DNA from: Dipteris shenzhenensis
Taxonomy: Eukaryota; Polypodiophyta; Polypodiopsida; Gleicheniales
NCBI GenBank assembly: GCA_047967505.1
Contig: CM106540.1
Length of the DNA stretch: 64,000 nt
Strand: one strand, 5' to 3'
The notes beneath the pieces were generated by a model. It worked only from the letters and a program-made list of their open reading frames with translations, had not been told where the DNA came from and made no database searches. Below, in pieces: positions 11,827-21,399 of the stretch. Position numbers and translations under genes: made by a program. Within the stretch, counting starts at the first letter, position 1, and each line of letters starts with the position of its first letter.

Positions 11827-14130
11827 TTGAATCTTGGTATTGCACGAAGCTCTTCACTCTATGTCCAGCATGGTCTTGGATTAAGGAGATGTTGCCTCAT
11901 GATTTGGAAAGCATTAAGATTTTATGGCATAAGCATCTCGATGGGTTCAAGTCCAGGAATTTGTTCCAAATTCCTATCCATCAAGTGTGCTCTTTTGGTG
12001 GAGGTAGAGGAATTTTTGAAGATGCTAGAGTTGGAGTGTGTAGAGAGAGCCTGTGTGCAAAGCAAGCAAGTGTGGTTGTCTGTAGGAGACTATCCTTCTA
12101 AATTCTTTTTCGTTGAGGACTTTTGTAAGAAGTTAGCCAGCATTGTAGGGGTTGAGGGGGTGGAGGATGATGAATGGAGTAGAGTTGTTGCAAAAATTTT
12201 GTTTGGGATAGATCATAGGGTCTCTCTAGCCCAACGAGTTGGGTTAGAAAGGTCCCTTCTAGAGGAGGAGTTATGAGATGCCTCATAGAAGTTGGAGAAT
12301 GATAAATCTCCTAGGTCTAATGAATTGACATCTAAGTATTATAGAGCCTTTTGGCCAATGATAAAGCATGATTTTGTTGATATGGTTAATCAGGCTATGC
12401 TAGTTAGTGGGTGAACTATCCAAATACTGCAATGTTGGGTCAGTCAAATTGTATCCTAAAAGACAAAGCTAATTGGAAGTGAGGGACTGGAGGCCCATAA
12501 CAGTGCTGAATACCTCTTTTAAAATTGTGGCCAAGGATTTAACCAATAGAATTAGGGAGGTTTGCATGGCTATGGTAGATAAAGACCAGACAAGGTTTGT
12601 AAAGTCAAGGAATATGACTATGGTAGATAAAGAATAGACAAGGTTGGTAAAGTCAAGGAATATTTTTGAAAATATTAGGGAGGTTTGCATGACAATGGTA
12701 GATAAAGAATAGACACAGTTGTAAAATCAAGGAATATTTTTGAAAATATTTTGAATGTTTCGTTGGTGCTAGATTTTTCTCTTAAAAACTAGTTAGAAAT
12801 GTTTGATGCTGGGGTTTTTTGATTTTGATCAGGCATCATTTTGGCTATTTTGAATAAGCTCAGGTTTGGTTTGGGGTTTTGTAAAATGGATGGAACCCTT
12901 CTTAGGAATGCCTCTGCTATCTTTTGTTTAAATGGGGGTATTGTGGGTAGGTTTGAATTGCATAGATCGATCAAGCAAGGTTGCCTTTTGGCTCCTTTGC
13001 TATTTGGGATATCTACGGCGCCCGTAATGCATATGATCAAGGAAGGGGTGAATGCTAGAGAGATTAAAGGAATAAGACTTCCATCTGGGAAGTAGTTTTG
13101 TCAACAATTATTTGATGCTAATATGGTAGCTCTAACAATTGAATCTAAAGAGAGTGTTGATAAGATCTGTCAAGTGTTGATTAAAAAAAAATTTGGCCAT
13201 GAAGTTGTCTAAGGGATTGGGGGTACCTGATATTGAGAAAAGGAATGTTTCCTTGATTTGTAAATGGTTGCCTAGGTTGTTTGAATGTCATGCTCCTTGG
13301 GTGGGATGTGTGAAATGGTTTATAGAGAATGGGTGGGTAGAGCTATGTGGTCCTGGAAAGAATGGACTGGTATGATAGACTGTGCTCTTGGTTCCCCTTA
13401 AAAATTAAAGGGTTGGATTTAGTGGCTGGACTAGTTGGTGCCTAGAAATATTGCAATAGTTTGATGTGCTGGAAGGGAAGATTTGTTTTGAGAGGGAATG
13501 CTAGTCTTCTAGGATGCATGTGGTGGAGGTAGACAATGACTTTGCAGGGATAAAGCATGGATTGATTTGAGATTTGCAAGATTTGTTTTGAAAAAGGGAA
13601 TTAGGTCCTGAATGCACCTTTGGGATCCCAAGAGACCTGATGGTGGCGACCTATATGGTTAGGGAGTGGTTCAATCTCTATGGAGGGAGATCGGTTTGGT
13701 GTAGGGTATACTTGCAACAAATGTGTTGGATGAATGGTCGCCCAATTATATTTCATCTAATGCTTGGAGAGTTAACTAGTGGATTCTAGGTGCAATGGGG
13801 TTAAGAAAGATTACAACTTATGCAGTATATAGAAATTTTATGGGAGGGCAATCCTTGTATACATGGTTGAATGAGAAGTGGGGTCTAAGGAGATCAATAA
13901 GTTGGTGGAAAGGAAGATTCACGGAGTTGTGGGCGGGTGGTCAGGTGGGAAAGGCGAGTTTTGTGATGTGGAAGGTTATGCATAAATGGCTCTTGGTGAG
14001 GGGGTGGATGCCGAGGTGGGCTACTGATACTGTTAGCCCAGTGTGTTCATTGTGTGGGAGTGCTTTTGAAGATTGCTCCATTTGACTTGGTCTTGTACAA
14101 TATCAAGGCAAGTTTGGTTGGTGGCACCAG
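11827..14130 (+). pseudogene. LINE (non-LTR retrotransposon) reverse transcriptase relic
   Basis: Recognisable pieces in order: a pre-RT segment with WLSVGDYPSKFFF (about 12070) and KLENDKSPR (12290); RT blocks with FKIVAKDLTNRI (12520) and MVDKDQTRFVKSRN (12572); RT core HRSIKQGCLLAPLLF (12960-13010), equivalent to the usual QGCPLSP motif; a damaged active-site motif near 13110 (LFDAN where LFADD is expected); and a C-terminal zinc-binding zf-RVT-like region at 13860-14085 with KASFVMWKVMHKWLLVRGW and VCSLCG. There are many stops and frameshifts. An endonuclease domain and poly(A) tail were not found, so the copy is dead and probably incomplete. LINE RTs copy their RNA at a nicked target site. 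Confidence 0.75.
12566..12750 (+). repeat. Threefold internal duplication within the LINE RT
   Basis: The block beginning ATGGTAGATAAAGA and continuing through GTCAAGGAATAT starts at 12572, 12620 and 12695. The copies are separated by 48 and 75 bp, the last two also sharing the TTTTTGAAAATATT tail. It triplicates the MVDKDQTRFVKSRN peptide of the RT, which no active element would carry, so the expansion happened after the element died. Confidence 0.8.
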
Positions 14131-14251
14131 TGGCTATTAGAAAGGTTAGATGAAATTATGCATTTTTAAATAAAAAAATTGTTTTCTCATGTGTCATTGA
14201 AACTCATAGTTTAGTATCTCATCCAAGTTTTCCAAAAGGGTAGTATGTGCA

Positions 14252-14634
14252 AAGACAACCATTGTAAAAGTAATATATATTGAAATGAAACATAACAAAG
14301 AATTCCATATTATAACTAGGGTGTGGTAGGCCGCCTAAGGGGGAGAGTAATGCGTAATAAGTTGATTATAAATGAATGATGAAGAAAAGATGTTGAGAAT
14401 CTTTAGGCTGACTTCTAATAGTGATAGCATTTGCACATCGAAGACAACCATTGTAAAAGTAATATATATTGAAATGAAACATAACAAAGAATTCCATATT
14501 ATAACTAGGGTGCGGTAGGCCGCCTAAGGGGGAGAGTAATGCGTAATAAGTTGATTATAAATGAATGATGAAGAAAAGATGTTGAGAATCTTTAGGCTGA
14601 CTTCTAATAGTGACAGCGTTTGCACATCGAAGAC
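14252..14634. repeat. Two-copy 189-bp tandem duplication
   Basis: Copy one is 14252-14440 and copy two 14441-14629, with AAGAC shared at the junctions. The copies differ at only a few bases (GTGTGG versus GTGCGG; GATAGCAT versus GACAGCGT), so the duplication is recent. No coding potential was found. Confidence 0.92.
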
Positions 14635-16916
14635 GTTTGCTTGAAGGATCGATTGTACGTACTCGACTTCGTAAGGAACAGAGTAGATCTTCCAAAAAGG
14701 GTGTGATAGACATGCTTGGCAAGTCATACATGTTGCTAGTTCTCTGTGAGACTTCTTGATGTGTACATGTAGCAAGACATTCGAGAAGTAATAAGGAGGT
14801 ACTAAGTTTAATTGTCGTAGACTGTTAGATTGTGTAAGTTTTTTACTTTTCCCAGTCCAAAGCTCGCATTTTCCACATGATGCACATAATTATAGCTTCT
14901 TAATGTGTTGCGAGTAGCTAATATTCCATTCACTTAGCATTCTGTCTAAGAACATCCAAGATATTGTTGATGGCTTTAATTTTCTTTTTTTTTGTCAAAC
15001 TTTCTAGTTATAGCTAAGCGTCATTTCTTGATAATCCTGTCCGTCACCATTATTCTAAATGTATGTGTTGTGCACTTATTGTAAGAATGCGAGTGCATAA
15101 TTAGTTTATGTGTTCTATAAATAAACCAAAATTAATAATGAAAAAACTTGAAGTAGCGAGTTTCTTCTTTATCAAATTTGCAAATCTATTAAAGATTTCC
15201 TTCGTTGTTGAAAAGTTTGATTTTTTTATTTTTGGAAATTGGAAAAAGGAAAATACCTGACTCTAAACCAAGCTGACAATAGTAGGCCCAACCAAATGAT
15301 GTGTGTGTTTAAGTGTTCCCTTCTTGCGAACCCCTTGACACAGAAATAGAAAAAAAAGAATTTGGAATATGCAAAAGCAAAAGAAAACAAAGAACATGAA
15401 ATGGAAAATAAATAGATACACACACACACATATATGTATGTATATATAATTTATTATTTATATCCGAGGGAATGGGCCCTTCCCCGTGCGTTGAGATTGG
15501 AATTGTTGAGAATATTAGCACCGAGATTGAGTATCACGAATATGTAAGAGACTGATATATTGTCTCAATGAGCGTATCTGTATTCCAAGTCGAGCATTGA
15601 CCAAATTCTTGTATGCACCAAGCATATGCGTCTACAAAAATTCTGAAATAGAAACAATACCAAAATACGGTATTATTGAACAATAAATTATTAATCTAGC
15701 TTGTATCAAAATTTCATAGATGAATTGCTACATGAAGTGTTACAATATAAAAGGACAATTCTGAGATTACATTTATATATTGCTACATGTAATGTTGCAA
15801 TGTAAAACAACATTTTTGACAATACGTTTATTATTTAGTTTATAAAAGTTAAAAAATCCTAGCTCAAAATTTATTGTTTTCAATTCATTATTGAATCACA
15901 TAAATGTTAATGATTTGTACATGGAAGAAAAATGAAAGCTTCGTTTGCAATATAATTGTAGCAATTATCTCAGAATCTTGGTTGAAGACACTGCAAGCAA
16001 CTAGACCAGTGTCACAAACAATGCTTAAAATCATGTGCTTGTTACAAATTATATAGATTTATGATAAAAGCACTTCTATGCTTTTCTCCCATCCTTTTGA
16101 TAAAAAGCTTAACTATGCTTTTGCACCTTGCTTTTCACACGGTTAGATTTGCTTGAAATCAATGCCCACGAACTCTGTTTTTGCTTTTGCTTTTGAAATC
16201 AAGTGATAAATCTAAGAGGGATCTTCAAGACAGCTTGATGGTTTTAGCAGATGACGATTATTTATTTTACATTGGAGTGATTTGATCTAAATGGACAGAG
16301 AAAGAAATAAAAGTGGTCACGTTTGTTCACCATTTTAGCTTGTTTCGTTCTCAATGCATGCAGAATCGTAGGCTTTCCTCGGTTGCAAATCAACAAGAAA
16401 ACACAGAACTCTATGAAGCTATAGTGATGATAGGTCAGAGGCTCGATATGATGGTCGTATGATAATAAAGAACTGAAGAAGACTCTTAGAAATTACAAAA
16501 GAACAGCTACGGGTCCAAGTGATCAACGAAAATTTTTACAGTAGGATATTGCACATGTGTTTTGCATCATGCAAATCAATGAGTGCGATGAGATGCCCAC
16601 AACAAGTATTTCAGTGTCCTACTAGGGCCTGAGAGAAGAGCCGCAGGGAATAGACTTAGTAGCATACCTTCAGTTTTGAGGAGGAGGTCGCAACTACATT
16701 TGATACTAATCACACTCTGATTGCCTTCATGGAAGGGCATGCCCACACTCTCAACTCCTGTTGCCACATTGAAACCACTTGATACTCCCCTTGATGTTAG
16801 ACTTACCATCGTTGCTACAATGGACTTCACAGCAGCTACATACACCTTATCATCCAACACCTCAACCTTCCTCTCGGACTATCCTATCATTACTCGGCTT
16901 CGCATCCTTGTTGTGT
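14635..16916. other. AT-rich DNA without a recognised gene
   Basis: No coding domain was recognised on either strand. A short CA/TA microsatellite lies at about 15418-15450. Frames up to 94 codons (16576-16860, minus; 16721-16918, plus) overlap each other and show no family. The only supported coding scrap lies at the right border (16917-16970). Confidence 0.4.
15418..15450. repeat. (CA)n/(TA)n microsatellite
   Basis: A short run of CA dinucleotides passes directly into alternating TA/TG dinucleotides. Confidence 0.85.
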
Positions 16917-16970
16917 GAAATGTTGGTCAATGAGTACATGGCCAACGGGCCCTTGCAAACTCATTTATCT
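16917..16970 (+). pseudogene. Scrap of a CrRLK1L receptor kinase
   Basis: The frame reads EMLVNEYMANGPLQTHL, matching the kinase hinge of the intact receptor kinase downstream (EMILVYEYMANGPLRSHL, about 23194-23250). The nucleotide match is also high around GAGTACATGGCCAA, including synonymous positions. Similarity stops on both sides. It is too short for function. It is either a remnant of an older kinase copy or a filler fragment carried by repair. Confidence 0.6.
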
Positions 16971-19770
16971 TGATGGCGGAGTACAATTGGAATAGCCATA
17001 TGACACTAAGGACCTATTTCAATTTTTACGGTAGTTGTATAAAACCCCTGTGATACCCTCACGTTCAAAGTAATGTTAATCTTGAATTCTTATTAAAGGA
17101 CAGGGATAACTCTTGGTCAAAATCCTGAGGCAAACCATACTTGATTGTTTCATGAAGACACTCTCAGAAAATTAGAAGAATTACAAGAAGCCAAGTATTT
17201 CCACGATTAAGTCTACATGTTGTCAGCTTTTGGAGAGCTTGAAAACGACTATTAATAGAATGCAATTCAACAATTGTACGACTTATGGAACTTAGAGCAA
17301 GAAGAAAGTAAAATACCTTCCCGTAAGAATCGTTGGCGATGCCACTACAATCTTCCCACCTTACTATAGTTTGGAGCATCTGACTCTATATACTTTAGCT
17401 AGAAACACTTTGAAAAGCACACACATGGTTTTATTGAATAGTTTTTCTCATATGCTTTTATACAAAAAACATCAAACAAAATCAATTGAGATCAAGCACC
17501 TATATTGATGAGATCCACGGCCTATATTGATGACACGTGGCTAAAGGAGTTGTGAGAAAACCAAAAACATCCCTTTAGGCTGCCTACCATAAACATACTT
17601 GATGTGACCTGTTAAAGTATCTTCATAGTTTATACCACTATCTGCAACCACATGAGAAGTCAAAGCAATCATAAAAGCCTTGAAAAGAATGTGATCTACC
17701 TTTTTGAATCATTTATTACTTTGTATGCCTACCAATGTGAACACAAAGAAATGCACATGAATGGATCTCTAAACTTTTTGAAAAGATTTTTTGTATAAGA
17801 AGGGAAAATATTAAAGAATTCTCTTGTGCAAGTCCTTTTAGCAAATTTTTCCGGGCCTTAAAGATTCAAAGTAGAAGCAAACCCCTAACTTAAGGGAATT
17901 CTCTTGACTTCCACACTTGAAACCCCTAAATCGAAGTATGAAAGACAAGAAACAATGAAATGAGAGGGTCCCATTAAGGATAGTATGTATTCTTTAAGAT
18001 ACTAAGGATGTCCATCTTGAAAGTGTTTTCATATAAATCTTCCCATGTAAGCATATGACTGTTTACAGTCCATACATTTGGATTTGACACATCCAATGTG
18101 CTTAAGGATACATATACTATAGGAGGTTTGAAAAGGTTGCATGTGTTTTACTTTTTGCTCATACAAAGAAACCCCATATTTTTAGATTTCTTGGTTAAAT
18201 AATCATAAAAAGGGGGAAAAGGTATACATGTGGAAGTTTGCTCTTTCATTATTGACTCTTTCAATAGTAATAGTTCACAATCTTCATTATTGACTTTTTC
18301 ATCTTAATCCAATCAAACATGTATGGTCCTATATTGGTTCTCTACTATGAAAGCATAATTGTAGACATCATTATACATGAAGAAGCTGTGGGTTCAACTT
18401 GGAGGCTATTTTTTACTGCAATTTCCACTCGTATCTCAAGAAGGAGGATATTAGGAGGTATTTTATAATGAATGAGGATGTCGATTACCCAAATAGGGGC
18501 ACCTAATGTTCCCAAAAATGAAATACCATTAATAAGAGGAAGGGTAGCACTCTTAATGTAAGGTAAGAGGGCACGATGTCATTGGAAACTTCTAACCGCC
18601 TTTGCAAGTTCTATATTAATGCTTCCCGGTGGTACTGTTGATGCGCACGTAAGTGGAGAAGGCTCAGCAAGGGAGGGGACGGAGTGAGGAGGAGAACGTA
18701 GGGTGGAGGAGCTGAGTGAAGGGGGAAGGGGAGGAGGTGGAAGCCTGTGGATGGGGGAAGGTAGGAAGCCAGATGCAGAGGTGGAGAGGACGGGCAATAG
18801 ATGGTGAGGCAAGCGAAAAACAAGGGGAGAGGCGGATGCTAGCTCAGGAGAGAGGATGTGGAGCCAACTGAGGGGAGATGTTACGGAAGGTAGCGGAAGG
18901 GAGAGGCGGCAACTAAATCTTCACGAGTGTGAATGCTAGTGTAATAGTCCTGAATTAATCAATCTACTTCTCGCTCGTCGAGCTCCTATGCTTGCCCTAA
19001 TATATTATGTTTTAGCATCCCTTGAATCATTCTAACAACATCAAATATTCAACTGTTGTTTAAAACTTCTTCTTTGTCCTTTGGAAACTAGCACCATGGG
19101 CTAGAAAGCAAAAGGGAGGCATATTGCAATACTCGACTAGTGGGAAGGCAAAGCAAGGGGAAGTAGAGTATTGGTCACGTTGAGGTTGGTTGCAATTTAA
19201 GACTCTAAGGCTTTTCTTTTCTTTGGCTAAATGCAAACTCTTTTGATGACTTTAGACTATAGGTGAGAGCACTCTAACGTGCAAAGACTTTCTTTTACTT
19301 TATGAGTTTTGAGGGGTATACTATTTTGCTTTTGCACTATTTCTTTTACTTTATGCGTTTTGAGGGGGATACTATTTTGATGTCTTAGGACAATTTTACT
19401 AGATTTCTTCTCTTCTTGTAATGATGAAAAGTGCCACAATCCCTTCATGTTGGTGATTCCCATCCTAGTTGCAAGGTTCCCTAAGGCTAGAATCAATGTG
19501 AGTAGCCTTTATCTTTTGGAATTAAGGCCTTGCTAAAAAAGAGTACTTAAAGGTGGGAATAGTCATCACATTGAACATCAAAGCTCTAGAGGTTGTGGGA
19601 TTCATCATCATCACGGTGTCATCCTTCAACTTTCTCAGTATAATTGATTATTGGACCCCACCTAGAATGCAACTTGATTAGCTCATATCATACCCAACAA
19701 ACCTTTAAACAAAGCTAAGAATTTGTATTTTGGTGCCAAGGCAGAAGCTTGTTGAGAACAAACATCTACG
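16971..19770. other. Intergenic DNA without a recognised gene
   Basis: No domain was recognised on either strand. Purine-rich DNA at 18640-18900 produces long low-complexity minus-strand frames (Pro/Ser/Leu-rich) that I do not accept as genes. A 51-bp direct repeat occurs at 19289-19388. Confidence 0.4.
19289..19388. repeat. 51-bp direct repeat, two copies
   Basis: The unit around TTTCTTTTACTTTATG...GTTTTGAGGGG occurs at 19289 and again at 19340. Its length is 17 codons, so an open minus-strand frame carries the peptide QNSIPLKTHKVKE twice; this is a consequence of the repeat, not evidence of a gene. Confidence 0.85.
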
Positions 19771-19775
19771 ACTCC

Positions 19776-19852
19776 TACTCTCTCTCTCTCTCTCTCTCTC
19801 TCATTGTGAGTGTGTGTGTGTGTGTTGGCTGTGTTGAGTTCGATCCCCAAGA

Positions 19853-19893
<41 letters not shown>

Positions 19894-19918
19894 ACTCACA
19901 CACACACACACACACCTG
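19776..19918. repeat. Compound microsatellite (CT)n-(GT)n-(CT)n-(CA)n
   Basis: Two pure CT/TC runs (about 19776-19803 and 19855-19890) alternate with a GT run (about 19808-19824) and a CA run (about 19893-19915). The GT and CA runs are reverse complements, so the locus can form a stem as well as slip. Confidence 0.95.
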
Positions 19919-20053
19919 TGCACACGAGTCCCCCAAAGTGCCATTGGTGTGACTACCACACCAAAGATGAATTAGCTTGTGTGAACAAAATCCGGAAATA
20001 TTTAATGGCTCTAACAGACCTTATGGGAGCTACACAGTTCATTGAATGATGTC

Positions 20054-20205
20054 TTGAGAGCCACATGGCAAGTGGTGATTGGGTGGAGACGAAAGGGAGC
20101 AGAATGCAGTGACCTATAGAATGGTGTAGACTGCATTGAAGGTTGAACTCAGAGCCAAATGGCAAGTGGTGATTGGGTGGAGGCGAAATAGAGCACCAGT
20201 GCTCC
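20054..20205. repeat. 94-bp-spaced direct repeat
   Basis: GAGCCACATGGCAAGTGGTG followed by ATTGGGTGGAGACGAAA at about 20058 recurs with a few changes 94 bp downstream, at about 20152. Partial similarity (CTGCATTGAAGGTT/CTGCATTGAAGTTT) continues further, suggesting a degenerate array that extends to about 20260. Confidence 0.75.
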
Positions 20206-21100
20206 CTGGAAAATGGAGGTGAGTGGTGCTCCAAAACTGCATTGAAGTTTGGGCCAAGCTCCAAAACCTGCCGCCAACGTCGCTCTACAGGACTCGTGTG
20301 CACAGGCTGTAATAGCCAAATGTTTGTTTGTCCTCCTTGCTGTCATTGAGTTGAAGGAGAAACCTTCCTGAGGAAAAATGCCAATGCTATTGAATGTCAG
20401 GGTAAAACCCGTTACCCAATTGACTACTATGGGCATTTTAGTTTTTCCATTTAGGAGTTACTAATCTTGGAAATCTGCGTAGTTTGTTTTCTAGCTCTCG
20501 TAGTCGTAAAGTCTGAAGGGGAAAGCACGAGGCGAAGCGACGTCATACATGAAAGGAACGGGACATTCAAGTAAAGAATCAATGCGGTGTGTCCAAATTT
20601 CTGTTCCACGCGTCTCCCAGCCACTCGCACCAATGAAGAAATATCCACCAGCTCCTGTTGCAACGCTCTCTTGGGTAGTCGCGTGCGAGGACGAGCCTCG
20701 GGAAGGAGGTATGATGGGGCTCGGACGATTAGAGAGGTGGCGGTGCGCTAGTGCGGCGGTGGAGGACAGATGGGCGATGGCAAGGAAGCGGAAGAGGGGG
20801 TGAAAGGGCATGTTGAGTCTAAGAGAGAGAGAGAGAGGAACAAGAGAGGAGTGGGAGGAAGAAGGCGGATGAGATTGGTAAGCTCGAATTGGGAGGTGCA
20901 TGGAGACAGAGAGAGCAGAGCGAGGGCTGATGCTCAATGAGAGAGAGGTTTGATGCTGAATAAGAGGGAGGCTTTGAGGGGACTTTACTGGATGAGGATA
21001 GAGCAGGTCAACGATATTCTCTGCTAAGCTAAGGTGCATAGAGGCACACAGATGAGGACAACCAGAGTGCCACACATGCATATACACACATAGAAAGAGT

Positions 21101-21360
21101 GATCTTGGAAATTACAACAAAGAAAGAGTGGTGTGTTGAGCTTAAGAAGCTCAAGGTCTTGGAAATCACAACAGAGAAAGAGTGGTGTGTTGAGCTTTGA
21201 AATCACAACGAGCTGAAGAAGCTCAATGTCTTTGAAATCACAACAACAGAGAAAGAGTGGGTTTGTTGTTAGAAGCTCAAGGTCTTTGAAGTCACAAAAC
21301 AGTAAGCTCTGTTGAGCCTAAGAAGCTGAAGGTCTTTGAAAGCAAAACACAGAAGAGAGC
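21101..21360 (+). repeat. Degenerate 50-70-bp tandem repeat upstream of the receptor kinase
   Basis: About five imperfect units share the core GAAGCTCAAGGTCTTTGAAA, then TCACAACAGAGAAAGAGTGG and TTGTTGAGC. Unit starts are near 21101, 21154, 21227, 21282 and 21330. Short inverted repeats occur within units (for example GAGCTTAAGAAGCTC at 21138-21152). The array ends about 40 bp before the receptor-kinase start codon, so it lies in the promoter or 5' UTR. Whether it affects expression is not shown by the sequence. Confidence 0.8.
21226..21315 (+). CDS. Possible 29-codon upstream ORF of the receptor kinase
   Basis: An ATG in a weak context opens a 29-codon frame (MSLKSQQQRKS...) ending at TGA 21313-21315, 84 nt before the main start. 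It is made entirely of the tandem repeat, so it may be accidental. If transcription starts upstream of 21226 it could reduce translation of the main ORF. The transcript start is unknown. Confidence 0.3.
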   Translation: MSLKSQQQRKSGFVVRSSRSLKSQNSKLC

Positions 21361-21399
21361 TGTGGGAAGAGAACTGAGCGGTTTGAAAGACATCAGAGA

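Noticed and set aside
18579-18823. Proline-rich minus-strand frames
   Set aside because: Low-complexity products of GGAGGAG-rich DNA, with no conserved pattern.
19683-20049. Frames made of Ser-Leu, Thr-His or Arg-Glu dipeptide repeats
   Set aside because: Direct translations of the CT, GT and CA microsatellites.
20491-21087. 198-codon minus-strand frame upstream of the receptor kinase
   Set aside because: Ser/Leu/Pro-rich low complexity created by purine-rich (GAGA, GGAAG) plus-strand DNA; no domain, and it lies in the likely promoter of an opposite-strand gene.
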